64,000 nt of DNA from Deinococcus aquiradiocola (GTDB lineage: Bacteria > Deinococcota > Deinococci > Deinococcales > Deinococcaceae), in NCBI RefSeq assembly GCF_014646915.1, contig NZ_BMOE01000009.1, forward strand, positions 62,001 through 126,000, written 5' to 3'. Position 1 is the stretch's first letter, and each line of letters begins with the position of its first letter. The translations under genes were made by a program, and so were the position numbers. Positions 37,922 to 47,452 of this stretch are shown here, in pieces. Below the pieces are notes generated by a model that saw only the letters and a list, made by a program, of their open reading frames with translations, made no database searches and was not told the DNA's origin.

Positions 37922-39895
37922 ATGACCTCCCCGCCCCCCCGCCAGGATTCACGTTCCTCCGCGTTCAGGCGCTGGCTCCTGGAAGGCACCGCGCCCTCCA
38001 CCCCGCCCGCCGCTGAACACGAGGGCTTCTACGTCGAGGAGAAGGCGGTCCAGGCCCGGCACCAGACGCACCCGTGGTGGCAGGTGATGTGCCTCACCGG
38101 CGTGGACTACTTCAGCACCCTCGGCTACCAGCCGGGCATCGCGGCCCTCGCGGCCGGGGCGCTCTCGCCCTTCGCGACGCTGGTGCTCGTCATCGTGACG
38201 CTGTTTGGTGCGCTCCCCATGTACCGCCGCGTCGCGGAGGAAAGCCCGCACGGCGACGGCAGCATCAGCATGCTGGAACGCCTGCTGAGCTTCTGGCCGA
38301 GCAAGCTGCTGGTCCTCGTGCTGATCGGCTTCGTCGCCACGGGCTTCGTCATCACCATCACCTTGTCCGCCGCCGACGCCGCCAAGCACATGACCGAGAA
38401 CCCTTTCCTGAAAGGCGCGCTCGGCAACGCCCAGATTCCCGCCACCATCGTCCTGATCGCGCTGCTCGGCGCGGTGTTCCTGAAGGGCTTCAAGGAAGCC
38501 ATCGGGATCGCGGTGGTGCTCGTCACGCTGTACCTCGGCCTGAGCGCCGTGGTCGTCGTGAAGGGCGCCACGCTCGTCTTCGCGCACCCGCAGGTCGTGC
38601 AGGACTGGCTGGGCCTCCTCACCCGCAGTTACGCGAGCCCGCTCTCGCTGATCGGCGCGGCACTCCTCGTCTTCCCGAAACTCGCGCTGGGCCTGTCCGG
38701 CTTCGAGACGGGCGTCGTCGTGATGCCGCTCGTGAAGGGCGACCTCGGCGACCTGGAATCCCAGCCGACCGGACGCATCCGCAACGGCAAACGCCTCCTG
38801 ACGACAGCCGCCCTCATCATGAGCGTGTTCCTGATCTCCAGCAGCCTCGTCACGACGCTCCTCATCCCGCCGGAAGCGTTCCAGCCGGGCGGCGTCGCCA
38901 ACGGCCGCGCCCTCGCGTACCTGGGGCACGAGTACCTCGGCGAGGTGTTCGGCACCATCTACGACGCCAGCACCATCGCCATCCTGTGGTTCGCGGGCGC
39001 GTCCGCCATGGCGGGCCTGCTGAACATCCTGCCTCGCTACCTGCCGCGCTACGGCATGGCGCCCGACTGGGCGCGCGCCAACCGCCCGCTCGTGCTGGTG
39101 TTCATGGCCATCGCCCTGATCGTCACGCTCGCCTTCAAGGCCGACGTGGACGCCCAGGCGAGCGCGTACGCGACCGGCGTGCTGGCCCTCATGACGTCCG
39201 CCGCCGTCGCCGTGTCCCTCTCCGCCTTCCGGCACAAGGAACGCGGGCTGGGCGTGGCGTTCACCATCACCAGCCTCGTGTTCATCTACGTCACGGCCGT
39301 GACGGTCCTCAACAGCCCCGAAGGCCTGTACATCGCCCTGATGTTCGTGGCCGCCATCCTGGCTGTCAGCGTCGCGTCCCGCGTCCAGCGGTCCTTCGAG
39401 CTGCGCGTCAGCAGCGTCGAGATCGACGACGCGGCCCGCAGCATGCTGAAGGAATTCCCGATCCGGCCCCTGCGCTTCGTGGCGCACAACCCCGACGAGA
39501 CGAGCCTCGCCGAGTACCGCAAGAAGGAACTCCGCGCCCGCCAGATGGCGCACCTGCCCGACGACGACCCCTTCCTGTTCCTGGAAGTCGAGGTGGACGA
39601 CGCCTCCGAGTTCAGCGACGTGGTCGAGGTGACGTCACATCAGGTGGCGGAGTACCGCATCCTGCGCGCCAAGGGCAGCAGCGTTCCCAACACCATCGCG
39701 GCCCTGCTGCTGCACCTGCGTGGCAAGGGCACGCCCCCGCAGGTGTACTTCCAGTGGAGCGAGGAGGGGCCCGTGTCGGCCGCCATGCGTTTCCTGGTGG
39801 AGGGCGAAGGCGACATCCCGCCGCTCACGCACGAGATCCTGCGCCGCGCCGAACCGGACCGCGACCGCCGCCCCATCGTGCACGTCGGCGGCTGA
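37922..39895 (+). CDS. APC-superfamily amino acid permease with cytosolic C-terminal domain
   Basis: The 657-residue protein has a polar N-terminus, about 12 membrane helices (residues 55-480) beginning [21 protein letters not shown], the helix-1 region of APC transporters, and a soluble C-terminal domain of about 170 residues ([29 protein letters not shown]...[23 protein letters not shown]). The soluble part is not usual in simple amino-acid permeases and may be regulatory. The much longer open frame upstream is a shadow of the OstA-like gene. The substrate is unknown. Confidence 0.85.
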   Translation: MTSPPPRQDSRSSAFRRWLLEGTAPSTPPAAEHEGFYVEEKAVQARHQTHPWWQVMCLTGVDYFSTLGYQPGIAALAAGALSPFATLVLVIVTLFGALPMYRRVAEESPHGDGSISMLERLLSFWPSKLLVLVLIGFVATGFVITITLSAADAAKHMTENPFLKGALGNAQIPATIVLIALLGAVFLKGFKEAIGIAVVLVTLYLGLSAVVVVKGATLVFAHPQVVQDWLGLLTRSYASPLSLIGAALLVFPKLALGLSGFETGVVVMPLVKGDLGDLESQPTGRIRNGKRLLTTAALIMSVFLISSSLVTTLLIPPEAFQPGGVANGRALAYLGHEYLGEVFGTIYDASTIAILWFAGASAMAGLLNILPRYLPRYGMAPDWARANRPLVLVFMAIALIVTLAFKADVDAQASAYATGVLALMTSAAVAVSLSAFRHKERGLGVAFTITSLVFIYVTAVTVLNSPEGLYIALMFVAAILAVSVASRVQRSFELRVSSVEIDDAARSMLKEFPIRPLRFVAHNPDETSLAEYRKKELRARQMAHLPDDDPFLFLEVEVDDASEFSDVVEVTSHQVAEYRILRAKGSSVPNTIAALLLHLRGKGTPPQVYFQWSEEGPVSAAMRFLVEGEGDIPPLTHEILRRAEPDRDRRPIVHVGG

Positions 39896-39931
39896 CCCGG
39901 CCTCCGGCCGAGCGGGCACGAACCGACAGAA

Positions 39932-39964
39932 GAGGCGAACCGGGGCCATCGCCCGGTTCGCCTC
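39932..39964 (+). terminator. Bidirectional terminator after the permease gene
   Basis: GAGGCGAACCGGG (39932-39944) and CCCGGTTCGCCTC (39952-39964), a perfect 13-bp stem with a 7-nt loop between convergent genes. Confidence 0.8.
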
Positions 39965-40004
39965 ACTCGTTCAGTTCAACACCGCACGGGAGGGCGCGGG
40001 CGCT

Positions 40005-40769
40005 TCACCCGAACAGGTCGCCCAGTCCACCGTTGCTCCGGCTGCTCCCGCTGTTGCCGCTGTCGTCGCTGCGCAGGCCCGCGTGCTCCTCGTACGGCTG
40101 CACCACCACGAACCCGTCGCCCTGGAACACCATCTGCAGCGTCTCGCCGCCTCCGCGCCCCAGGAAGGAGCGCAGGCTGGCGTCCATCCGCAGCTGCGGC
40201 TGCAGGTTCTCGCTCCACGCGACCGTGGCGTTCGGGTCCGTGAAGATCGGTGTCTGCGGCGTGACCCGCAGCGTGAGCGGCGTCCCGTGACTCAGGATGG
40301 CGACCATGCCCTGCCCGTGCAGCTTCACGCTGAACAGCCCCCCGGACGCCATGTCGGCCACGCGGCGGTGCATGGTGATGTCGTGATGCACCGTGTCCTC
40401 GAAGGCGAGCAGGTCGTTGCCGTTCACGTTCAGCCCGTCGCCCGTCAGGCGCACGATGGTGATCTCCTTGCCCTGATCGGCGAGGTAGCACACGCCCTGC
40501 CCCTCGATCTTCGCGAGGGGTTCCATCTCGCTCGTCACGGCGCGCACGAGGGCCTTCATGATGCCGCCCTCCAGCATGCCCTCGCGCTTGAAAGTCAGGT
40601 TGCCCTTGTAGGCGACCATGGCGCCCAGCTTGCTCCAGATGCGGCCCCGGACCTTCACCTCCAGCATCTTGTGGCTTTCCAGCTCGAACACGTCGCCGGG
40701 GTTGTCGCGCTCGGCAGTTTCTCGGACGAACTCACTCAGACTTCGGGTGGGGGTCTGGTCGGCGGGCAT
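40005..40769 (-). CDS. AIM24 family protein
   Basis: The 254-residue protein has the all-beta AIM24 fold (PF01987): MLEVKVRGRIWSKLGAMVAYKGNLTFKREG, YLADQGKEITIVRLTGDGLNVNGNDLLAFED, ITMHRRVADMASGGLFSVKLHGQGMVAILSHG, and TDPNATVAWSENLQP. A Gly/Ser/Asn-rich tail ends it. The family is widespread and poorly understood; the yeast member affects mitochondrial inner-membrane organisation. There is no signal peptide. TAGACT lies 6 nt before the ATG. Confidence 0.88.
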   Translation of the reverse strand: MPADQTPTRSLSEFVRETAERDNPGDVFELESHKMLEVKVRGRIWSKLGAMVAYKGNLTFKREGMLEGGIMKALVRAVTSEMEPLAKIEGQGVCYLADQGKEITIVRLTGDGLNVNGNDLLAFEDTVHHDITMHRRVADMASGGLFSVKLHGQGMVAILSHGTPLTLRVTPQTPIFTDPNATVAWSENLQPQLRMDASLRSFLGRGGGETLQMVFQGDGFVVVQPYEEHAGLRSDDSGNSGSSRSNGGLGDLFG

Positions 40770-40775
40770 GACTTC

Positions 40776-40781
40776 AGTCTA
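40776..40781 (-). promoter_or_regulatory. -10 element TAGACT (leaderless start)
   Basis: TAGACT on the minus strand is 6 nt before the ATG at 40769. Confidence 0.7.
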
Positions 40782-40830
40782 CGACGCCTCACGCCCGGCA
40801 CGCGGCAGAACCCGGACGGGCCGGGACGCT

Positions 40831-41034
40831 TCAGGAGCGGGCGAGCAGCTGGCCGTCCCGGTCGCGCAGTTCGTAGCGGTCCCGTTCGCGCCCGCCCAGC
40901 CAGTGCAGCAGTTCGAGCAGGTCGTCCCCCTCGTGCAGCACCTCCGGGTCGCCCTTCTGCCGGAGTTGATAGGCCGTGCTGACGGGCGGCTCCCACCTGG
41001 TGGGGCCGTCTTCCTTCACGAATGCTCTCGACAT
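40831..41034 (-). CDS. Conserved-looking small protein, 67 aa
   Basis: The product is small, charged and soluble (MSRAFVKEDG...), with a C-terminal DRYELRDRDGQLLARS. Its ATG follows a TACGCT box by 6 nt, and a 61-bp gap separates its stop from the AIM24 start, so it is an independent gene. No family recognised. Confidence 0.65.
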   Translation of the reverse strand: MSRAFVKEDGPTRWEPPVSTAYQLRQKGDPEVLHEGDDLLELLHWLGGRERDRYELRDRDGQLLARS

Positions 41035-41040
41035 GCCTTC

Positions 41041-41046
41041 AGCGTA
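41041..41046 (-). promoter_or_regulatory. -10 element TACGCT (leaderless start)
   Basis: TACGCT on the minus strand is 6 nt before the ATG at 41034. Confidence 0.65.
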
Positions 41047-41124
41047 GGCGCCGCGCCCTGCCGGGCGGATGGGGAAGAGGTGAACTCCCCTTGGCGCCTT
41101 TCTCGCCGCGCTCTCGCCCGTCCG

Positions 41125-42369
41125 TCAGGCCTCCCCCTCCGGGTCCGCCGGGTGGGGGCGCAGGCCACGCAGCGCCAGCAGCACCCACACGCACTCCACG
41201 GCCATCAGGACGCCCGTCAGAAAGAACGGCGCACGGATGTCCAGATGCACCAGCAGCGCGCCCAGCAGCGGCCCCAGCGCGAACCCGAACGACGCCGCAC
41301 TCGCCGTCAACCCGAACGCCACGCCCCGGTCCTCGCGCCGCACCACGCTGCCCAGAATGGCATTCGCGGCCGGAATCGTCCCCCCGATGAACACGCCCAT
41401 CACGACCCTCAGCACGCCCAGCACCAGCACCGACCCCGCCAGACCCTGCAGGCCCGCGGACAGTGCCGCGCCACCCGCACACACGGCCAGCACCGTCCGC
41501 GCAGGCAAGCGGTCCGACAGCCGCCCCGCCAGCAGCGCCCCCACACTGGCACTCACCGCGACCGAACCGAGAATCGTGCCGGTCGCCGTCGCCAGCCCCG
41601 GCCCGCCCGGCCCCGACAGGTCCGCGATCACCAGCGGCAGCACCGGCCCCACCACCGAGTTCGCCAGCTGATCCAGGAAGTTCACCACCACGATCGGCGC
41701 GAGCGCCCCCCACAGCATCCGCGCCCGCACGCGCGGCACATGCACCCCCGCCTCCCTCGGCGCGGGGCGACGCTCGTGCGTGAACAGCGCGACCATCACG
41801 CCCGACACCAGCAGCAGCGCCGCTGTCACCGCGAACGGCACCCGGAACCCGAGCGCGTCCGCGATGAACCCCCCGATCAGCGGCCCGCCCGCCGCGCCCG
41901 CGAACACCGCCGTCTGCATCAACCCCATCCCGAATCCCAGGCGCCGCTCCGGAATGGTGGACGCCACCAGCGTATTGCTGGCCGACACCGTCCCCGTCAG
42001 CAGGCCCTGCAGCAGCCGCAGCAGCAGCAGCGGCACCGGCCCGCCCACCAGCCCCATCGCGCCCACCACCACCACCCCGCCGAACGTCGCACGGAGCACC
42101 ATCGCCTTCGCCCCGAACCGGTCCGCGAGCCGCCCCCACACGGGCGCCATGACGGCCATCGCCACGCCACTCGCCGTGGCCGACGCGCCCGCCCACAACG
42201 CCGCCGTCTGCGGGTCCCGCACGCCCAGCGACTGAATGTACAGCGGCAGGAACGGCAACCCCAGCGTGAACGCCGTCTGCGTCACCAGCTGCGACGACAC
42301 CATCACCCACAGGGTCCGCTGCCACGAGTCCCGCCGTGCAGGCGGGATCGGAGCGGCATCGTCAGACAC
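41125..42369 (-). CDS. MFS transporter (DHA1-like efflux)
   Basis: The 414-residue protein has 12 predicted helices. The MFS signature is WGRLADRFGAKAMVLRA in loop 2-3, and GFGMGLMQTAVFAGAAGGPLIGG is a motif C-like antiporter signature in helix 5; the second-half repeat is GRLSDRLPARTVL. These features point to drug or metabolite efflux driven by protons. GTG is the start, 6 nt after TATCAT. No regulator is adjacent. Confidence 0.9.
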   Translation of the reverse strand: MSDDAAPIPPARRDSWQRTLWVMVSSQLVTQTAFTLGLPFLPLYIQSLGVRDPQTAALWAGASATASGVAMAVMAPVWGRLADRFGAKAMVLRATFGGVVVVGAMGLVGGPVPLLLLRLLQGLLTGTVSASNTLVASTIPERRLGFGMGLMQTAVFAGAAGGPLIGGFIADALGFRVPFAVTAALLLVSGVMVALFTHERRPAPREAGVHVPRVRARMLWGALAPIVVVNFLDQLANSVVGPVLPLVIADLSGPGGPGLATATGTILGSVAVSASVGALLAGRLSDRLPARTVLAVCAGGAALSAGLQGLAGSVLVLGVLRVVMGVFIGGTIPAANAILGSVVRREDRGVAFGLTASAASFGFALGPLLGALLVHLDIRAPFFLTGVLMAVECVWVLLALRGLRPHPADPEGEA

Positions 42370-42375
42370 CGGGGC

Positions 42376-42381
42376 ATGATA
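42376..42381 (-). promoter_or_regulatory. -10 element TATCAT (leaderless start)
   Basis: TATCAT on the minus strand is 6 nt before the GTG at 42369. Confidence 0.65.
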
Positions 42382-42508
42382 CGCCCCACCCGCACGGGCA
42401 GGGCGCCAGGCGCGCCTTCAGTCGCCTCACATGGGGGGAGGCCCGGTCAGGCAGGCATGGCGGGCCTGCCGGAACGGCCGACTCCGGCCACAGGGGAAGT
42501 GCCCGACC

Positions 42509-43660
42509 TCAGAGTCCGGCCAGCCGCTCCAGTACCGCTTCGATCTGTTCGAGGCTGGTGGCGTAGCTGAGGCGCACGCGGCCCGGCGCGAGGAAGTCCG
42601 TTCCGGGCACGACGGCCACGCGCGCGTCGTCCAGCATGATGCGCGCGGCCTCCAGCTCGTCCGTGTGGATGCGGGAGGTGTCGGCCAGCACGTAGAAGGC
42701 CCCGTCGGGGGTGGGGGTGGGGAAGCCCAGCGCGTTGAGGCCCGCCACGATCCGGTCGCGGCGCTGCTGGAACTTGCCGCGCGCCATCTCGATGAACGCG
42801 CGGCTGTCCTGTATGGCGGCCACGGCGGCCCACTGGGAGACGCTGCTGGCGTTGCTGGTGCTCTGGCCCTGGATGGCGTTCATGGCGCGGATGACGGGCA
42901 GCGGTCCGGCCGCGTACCCGATGCGCCACCCGGTCATGGCGTAGGCCTTGCTGGCCCCGTTCACGGTGAGCGTGTGGTCCGGCGCGAAGCGGGCGATGCT
43001 GACGTGCGCGTGGTCGTAGATGATGTGCTCGTACATCTCGTCCGTCACGATCATCAGGCCGCGTTCCTGCGCGAGGTCCGCCACGGCCCGCAGGGTCGCT
43101 TCGGGGAACACGGCGCCGGTGGGGTTGCCGGGACTGTTCAGCACGATCATTTTCGTGCGGGGCGTCACGGCGGCCCGCAGGACGTCCGGGTCGAGGCGGT
43201 ACGCGTCCTCGGGGCGCGTGGGGACGGCGACGGGTACGCCGCCCGCGAAGCGCACCATTTCCGGGTAGCTCACCCAGTACGGACTGGGGATCAGCACCTC
43301 GTCGCCCGGGTCGAGCAGCGCGAAGAACGCGTTGAAGAGGCTCTGCTTGCCGCCGTTCCCGACCGTCACCTGGTCCGGGGTGTACGTGAGGCCGTTCTCG
43401 CGCAGGAGTTTCGCGGCGATGGCCTCGCGCAGTTCCGGGATGCCCTGCACCTGGGTGTAGCGGGTGCGTCCGGCGTCGATGGCGGCCTTGGCGGCGGCCA
43501 CGACGTGCGGCGGCGTGTCGAAGTCCGGTTCGCCTGCCGCCATGCTCAGGACGTCCACGCCCGCCCGCTGCAGTTCCAGGGCGCGGGCCGTGACGGCGAT
43601 GGTGCTGGAGGGCCGCAGGCGCTGAACCTGCTCCGAGAGGCGCGGCGTGAAGGTCGTCAT
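42509..43660 (-). CDS. Class I aminotransferase (aspartate/prephenate type)
   Basis: The 383-residue PLP enzyme has LSMAAGEPDFDTPPHV, YTQVQGIPELREAI, VTVGNGGKQSLFNAF, NSPGNPTGAVF, VTDEMYEHIIYD and the PLP-lysine motif NGASKAYAMTGWRIGY, then the closing Arg in RVRLSYATSLEQIEAVLERL. It is the I-gamma aspartate aminotransferase type found in Thermus. The start is ATG 43660; the ATG at 43669 overlaps the -10 box TACCAT and is rejected. Confidence 0.93.
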   Translation of the reverse strand: MTTFTPRLSEQVQRLRPSSTIAVTARALELQRAGVDVLSMAAGEPDFDTPPHVVAAAKAAIDAGRTRYTQVQGIPELREAIAAKLLRENGLTYTPDQVTVGNGGKQSLFNAFFALLDPGDEVLIPSPYWVSYPEMVRFAGGVPVAVPTRPEDAYRLDPDVLRAAVTPRTKMIVLNSPGNPTGAVFPEATLRAVADLAQERGLMIVTDEMYEHIIYDHAHVSIARFAPDHTLTVNGASKAYAMTGWRIGYAAGPLPVIRAMNAIQGQSTSNASSVSQWAAVAAIQDSRAFIEMARGKFQQRRDRIVAGLNALGFPTPTPDGAFYVLADTSRIHTDELEAARIMLDDARVAVVPGTDFLAPGRVRLSYATSLEQIEAVLERLAGL

Positions 43661-43667
43661 GCCTGAC

Positions 43668-43673
43668 ATGGTA
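43668..43673 (-). promoter_or_regulatory. -10 element TACCAT (leaderless start)
   Basis: TACCAT on the minus strand is 7 nt before the ATG at 43660 and decides between two in-frame ATG codons. Confidence 0.65.
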
Positions 43674-43739
43674 GGGCCGCGCGGCCCGGCAGGTGAGACG
43701 GTTGCCTGACCCGGTGCGGCCCGTGGCGGGCGCGCGGGT

Positions 43740-44933
43740 TCAGTTCTGGATGTCCGCGTCGGTGTGGGCGTCCACGGTGCCGTCCGCGAATTCCAGCGTG
43801 ACGCGCTCGCCCGCGCCGAGCTGAGCGGCGCGCGTGACGACCGTCCCGCCCGGCCGGGTGCGGACGACCGCGTACCCGCGTTCCAGGGTTCGTTTCGGCG
43901 TGAGGCCCAGCACGGTCCGCATGGTGTGGTTCACGCGTTCGCTCTCGCCGGTCACGCGGGCGCGGGCGGCGCGCGTCACGCGGTCCTGCGCCCACGTCGC
44001 CTCGCGGTCCGCGTGCGTCAGGACGCTGCGTCCGGCATCCATGATCTGCCGGTACGCGTCCAGCGCGGTGGCGGCCGCGCCGGTCACGCTGTTCACGAGG
44101 TACGCGGCGGCCTTGCTGGGCGTGTCGGTGCGGACGCAGGCGATCTCGTCAAGGATGCTGTCGTCGCGCGCGTGCCCGATGCCCGTCACGACCGGCACCG
44201 GGAAGCTCGCCACGGCCCGCGCGAGCTCCAGGTCGTTCAGCCACGCGAGGTCCGTCTGCGCGCCGCCGCCCCGGATGATCACGAGGGCGTCCAGCGGCGC
44301 CTGTGCGTGCGCGAGGAGCGCCTCGGCGAGCGCGGTCAGCAGGCTGGGGGCCGCCTCGCGTCCCTGGAAGGTCGCGTTCAGGTACACGAAGTCCACGGCG
44401 CCCGCCCGCGCCAGCCGGTCCGCTTCCCGCCGGAAGTCGCCGAGGCCCGCCGCGTTCCGGGGTGCGAGGACCGCCACGCGCTGCGGGTCGTGCGGCGGCG
44501 GGAGGCGGCGGTTGCGGTCCAGCAGACCCTCGGCGTCCAGCACGCGCCGGATCTGTTCGAGCTTCACGGCCTGATCGCCGAGCGTGAATTCCGGCGCGAT
44601 GTCCAGCACGTTGAGCGAGAACCCGTACTGCGGGTGGAATTCGGCCGTGACGTACAGCAGCACCGACATGCCCGCCCGCAGCGTGCCGCCCGTCGCCTTG
44701 CGGAACTTGCCTTCCAGCGCGTACCGTTCGCGTGCCCAGAGGGTCGCGCGGGCCTTGGCGACCTCCTGCCCGTCCTCGCTCTGCACGACGTCCATGTACA
44801 GGTGGCGGCGGTCCGTGACGCTGCTCAGCTCGGCGCGCACCCACACCGCGCCGGGAATGCCGTGGTGAATCACCTGACTCACGTACCCCAGCAGGTCCGA
44901 CAGCTGCAGGTGCGCGTCCGGCGTGCGCGTCAC
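43740..44933 (-). CDS. xseA: Exodeoxyribonuclease VII large subunit
   Basis: The 397-residue protein has an N-terminal OB fold ([31 protein letters not shown]), the catalytic core ([74 protein letters not shown]) and a helical C-terminus. It degrades single-stranded DNA with the small subunit XseB, not encoded here. GTG overlaps the crcB stop by 4 nt. Much longer upstream frames are shadows of crcB and corA. Confidence 0.92.
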   Translation of the reverse strand: MTRTPDAHLQLSDLLGYVSQVIHHGIPGAVWVRAELSSVTDRRHLYMDVVQSEDGQEVAKARATLWARERYALEGKFRKATGGTLRAGMSVLLYVTAEFHPQYGFSLNVLDIAPEFTLGDQAVKLEQIRRVLDAEGLLDRNRRLPPPHDPQRVAVLAPRNAAGLGDFRREADRLARAGAVDFVYLNATFQGREAAPSLLTALAEALLAHAQAPLDALVIIRGGGAQTDLAWLNDLELARAVASFPVPVVTGIGHARDDSILDEIACVRTDTPSKAAAYLVNSVTGAAATALDAYRQIMDAGRSVLTHADREATWAQDRVTRAARARVTGESERVNHTMRTVLGLTPKRTLERGYAVVRTRPGGTVVTRAAQLGAGERVTLEFADGTVDAHTDADIQN

Positions 44934-45307
44934 CGGCCCACCACCCGCCCGGCGAGCGCGGCGAGCAGGCCCAGCCCCACGTTCCCGAGCAGGTACGCGC
45001 CCGCCCGGAGCGTGTCGCCGCGCAGCAGCATGCCGTCCAGGTCCACGCTGAAGGTGCTGAACGTCGTGTACGCGCCCAGGAACCCGACGCCCAGTGCGGC
45101 GCGCGCCTCCGGGCTGACCGTGCCGCGCAGCGCGAGGGCCGACAGCAGCCCCAGCGCGAACGACCCGCTCACGTTGATGAGCAGCGTCACCCACGGAAAG
45201 CCGGACTTCAGGACGAGCGGGGCGAGCGCCGCGCCGAGCGCGTAACGGGCGAGTGCGCCCAGCATTCCGCCCAGGGCGACACCCGTCAGCAGCGTAGGGG
45301 ACCACAT
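44930..45307 (-). CDS. crcB: Fluoride channel CrcB/Fluc
   Basis: The 125-residue protein has four membrane helices, [30 protein letters not shown] and [16 protein letters not shown], all standard Fluc motifs. Fluc proteins form antiparallel dimers that export fluoride. No fluoride riboswitch was recognised upstream; the gene looks leaderless (TATCCT 7 nt before the ATG), leaving no room for one. It is co-transcribed with xseA. Confidence 0.93.
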   Translation of the reverse strand: MWSPTLLTGVALGGMLGALARYALGAALAPLVLKSGFPWVTLLINVSGSFALGLLSALALRGTVSPEARAALGVGFLGAYTTFSTFSVDLDGMLLRGDTLRAGAYLLGNVGLGLLAALAGRVVGR

Positions 45308-45314
45308 GCGGCCC

Positions 45315-45350
45315 AGGATAGCCCGCCTTCCTGCACCTGCGGGCTATCCT
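45315..45350. promoter_or_regulatory. Divergent crcB/corA promoter: perfect 12-bp dyad carrying both -10 boxes
   Basis: AGGATAGCCCGC (45315-45326) and GCGGGCTATCCT (45339-45350) are perfect inverted repeats 12 bp apart. The minus-strand TATCCT (45320-45315) is 7 nt before the crcB ATG and the plus-strand TATCCT (45345-45350) is 6 nt before the corA GTG, so each arm holds one -10 box and the bases upstream of it. Confidence 0.7.
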
Positions 45351-45356
45351 GTGCGC

Positions 45357-46274
45357 GTGATCCGTTCCAAATCCACGCGCGGCGAGGGGTGCGACTGGCA
45401 GGACCCGAACTCCGAAGCCATCTGGGTGGACGCCCAGGCCCCCACCGAGAGCGAACTCCAGGCGCTCCGCGCCCGCTTCCAGATTCACCCGCTCGCGCTC
45501 GAGGACGCGCTGGAGCACGGCCACTGGAGCCGCTACGAGCAGTACCCGGCGCACGAGTTCATCACGTTCCGTACCCTGGCGCAGCCGAACGGCGGGGACG
45601 AGTTCACGGAACGCCTCAGCCTCTTCCTGTTTCCGGGCGTGATCCTCACGCTCAGCGACGACGGCGCCAGCTACCTCGACAGCGTGTGGGAACTGGTGGG
45701 CCGCGAGAGCGTCAACACCTCGCTGGAGGTCGCGTACGAACTGCTCGACGAGGGCAGCCAGACCTTCTTCCGGTACATCGCGGCCTTCGAGAACGGCCTC
45801 GATCAGGCCGAGGAGCGCATCTTCGCGCAGCGCCGCAACCAGGACGCGCAGGAAGTCTTCGAACGCAAGCACCGGCTGGCGCAGGTGCGCTCCCTGGCGG
45901 CCGAGGCGCAGGCGGCCGTGAGCCTCATGAACCGCCACATGACGCTCGACATGGCCGACCAGATCCGTTTCCGGGACGTGCTCGACACCCTGAACCGCGC
46001 CACCCTGCGCCTGGACGGGCTGCGGGACAGCCTGCGCGGCCTGCTGGACCTGCAGCTCAGCCTGCAGAACCAGCGCATGAACGAGGTCATGAAGACCCTC
46101 ACGGCCGTCAGCACCGTCTTCCTGCCGCTCACCTTCCTGGCGGGCGTGTGGGGCATGAATTACCAGTTCATGCCGGAACTGCACTGGCGGTACGGGTACG
46201 CGTTCGCGTGGGCGAGCTTCATCCTGACGGCCGTGCTGCTCGCCGCGTACTTCAAGCGCCGCCAGTGGTGGTGA
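45357..46274 (+). CDS. corA: CorA-family magnesium/metal-ion transporter
   Basis: The 305-residue protein has a cytosolic alpha/beta domain, a long helix (residues about 170-245) and two C-terminal membrane helices, the first ending in the signature [14 protein letters not shown]. The tail KRRQWW is basic. It forms pentameric channels for Mg, Co or related ions. GTG follows TATCCT by 6 nt. A 12-bp dyad joins its promoter with crcB. Confidence 0.92.
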   Translation: MIRSKSTRGEGCDWQDPNSEAIWVDAQAPTESELQALRARFQIHPLALEDALEHGHWSRYEQYPAHEFITFRTLAQPNGGDEFTERLSLFLFPGVILTLSDDGASYLDSVWELVGRESVNTSLEVAYELLDEGSQTFFRYIAAFENGLDQAEERIFAQRRNQDAQEVFERKHRLAQVRSLAAEAQAAVSLMNRHMTLDMADQIRFRDVLDTLNRATLRLDGLRDSLRGLLDLQLSLQNQRMNEVMKTLTAVSTVFLPLTFLAGVWGMNYQFMPELHWRYGYAFAWASFILTAVLLAAYFKRRQWW

Positions 46275-46363
46275 GCCGTATTCCGCTCATACGGTGATGC
46301 GGCGCGTGCCACTCCGGCGCGGTGTTGCCCGGCGTGCGGTTCGTTCAGCGGCTCAGTAGCAGA

Positions 46364-46401
46364 GGAGGGGCGGGCCACCTGCACGGGTGAGCCGTCCCTC
46401 C
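46364..46401 (-). terminator. Hairpin between corA and the HMA-like gene
   Basis: GGAGGGGCGG (46364-46373) pairs with CCGTCCCTCC (46392-46401) with one G.T pair. It lies past both convergent genes. The 18-nt loop makes it a moderate candidate. Confidence 0.45.
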
Positions 46402-46415
46402 TTCGCTGGGGTGCC

Positions 46416-46649
46416 TTACAGCATGCCGGCCAGGAAGCCCTGCTGGCGCACCGTCCGGATCAGGTCCATGACGGTGTGGCGGCTGGGGTCGTAGTGCACC
46501 TCGATCTGACCGTCGTCGGGCGTGGCTTTCAGGACGCCGTCCATCTGCAGGAGCGTTTCCGCGACCCGCAGACCGGCGGCCTTGTCCATGCCGCGCACGC
46601 CGATGAGGGTTCTGATGGATTTGGAGGGAGGGGTGCTGGCCTGGGTCAT
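46416..46649 (-). CDS. HMA-fold small protein lacking the CxxC metal site
   Basis: The 77-residue protein follows the ferredoxin-like pattern of heavy-metal-associated domains (TLIGVRGMDKAAGLRVAETLLQMDGVLKATPDDGQIEVHYDP...MDLIRTVRQQGFLAG). The usual GMxCxxC loop reads GMDKAAG, with no cysteine anywhere in the protein. It may have lost metal binding or bind something else. ATG 46649 is chosen; TATCAT is 9 nt upstream. Confidence 0.7.
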   Translation of the reverse strand: MTQASTPPSKSIRTLIGVRGMDKAAGLRVAETLLQMDGVLKATPDDGQIEVHYDPSRHTVMDLIRTVRQQGFLAGML

Positions 46650-46740
46650 GAGTCCATGATGATACCGGAACTCTGACAGGCTCCTTGCATTTGCGTGCCG
46701 CGCCGTCTTCACGGACCCCCACGGTCCGGGCGGGCGCGCG

Positions 46741-47274
46741 TCAGCGGCGTCCGGCGTCGGTGTACCCGCCGCCCCGCAGGCGCTCGCCGGGCGCGGTGTC
46801 CTGACGGCTGCCCAGGTGGTGCACGGCGTAGCGGCCCGTCACGTGGCTGCCTTCCGCCTCGCCGGCCGCGTGCAGCAGCGGCGTGAGCGGGTAGTGCACC
46901 TCGTACACGGCGGCGTCGTAGGCGCTCTTGATGACGGCGTGCAGGAGTCCGGCGGCGGTGCGGCCCTCGTCTTCCGAGCCGGGCCTCACCAGGCAGGCCG
47001 TGACGAGAATGATGGGCTTGTCGCCCATCCAGACGCTCTGCGCGAAGATCAGGCCCGTCAGCTGGCCGCTGTCCTCACTGCCCTGCACGCGCTCCTCGGA
47101 GATGAAGCTGTGTTCGCTGCGCAGGTAGAAGCGCAGGGCGGGCAGGCTGGTGCGCAGGCGGCCCTCCTGCTCGCGTTCCGGCAGGGTGGGCCAGGCGGGG
47201 TCCTGCGCCTGCACCTGCCGGTCCAGGTCACTCATCGCCTCGAAATCGTCCTCGGTAAATACGCGGTAACGCAT
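46741..47274 (-). CDS. DUF1999/GNAT-like protein
   Basis: The 177-residue protein starts MRYRVFTEDDFEAMSDLDRQVQAQDPAWPTLPEREQEGRL and has SEHSFISEE, GLIFAQSVWMGDKPIILVTACLV and a late helical part (AAGLLHAVIKSAYDAAVYEVHYPL). It resembles the Thermus/Deinococcus family DUF1999, which has a GNAT-like acetyltransferase fold. Acetyltransferase activity is not shown. TAGGGT lies 6 nt before the ATG. Confidence 0.7.
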   Translation of the reverse strand: MRYRVFTEDDFEAMSDLDRQVQAQDPAWPTLPEREQEGRLRTSLPALRFYLRSEHSFISEERVQGSEDSGQLTGLIFAQSVWMGDKPIILVTACLVRPGSEDEGRTAAGLLHAVIKSAYDAAVYEVHYPLTPLLHAAGEAEGSHVTGRYAVHHLGSRQDTAPGERLRGGGYTDAGRR

Positions 47275-47280
47275 GCCTTC

Positions 47281-47286
47281 ACCCTA
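47281..47286 (-). promoter_or_regulatory. -10 element TAGGGT (leaderless start)
   Basis: TAGGGT on the minus strand is 6 nt before the ATG at 47274. Confidence 0.6.
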
Positions 47287-47452
47287 GAGCATTTCGGGGT
47301 GGACGGCGGGTCCCGTGGCGGGCGGTTCGGGCGGGTTTCGTGTGTTGGCCCGCAGTCCGGGGGCGACGTGCTGCCGCTGGTGGGCGGGGGCCGGAGCGGG
47401 AGTCCCAACGATTGGCAAAACGTGGGGGGCGGGTGCGTTCACGCGCCTCCTT

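Noticed and set aside
45301..45357. Fluoride riboswitch for crcB
   Set aside because: The gene appears leaderless, with 7 nt between the -10 and the ATG, so no aptamer can fit.
44934..46184. N-terminal extension of the xseA frame
   Set aside because: The extra 417 codons lie antisense to corA and out of frame with crcB. The GTG overlapping the crcB stop is the proper start.
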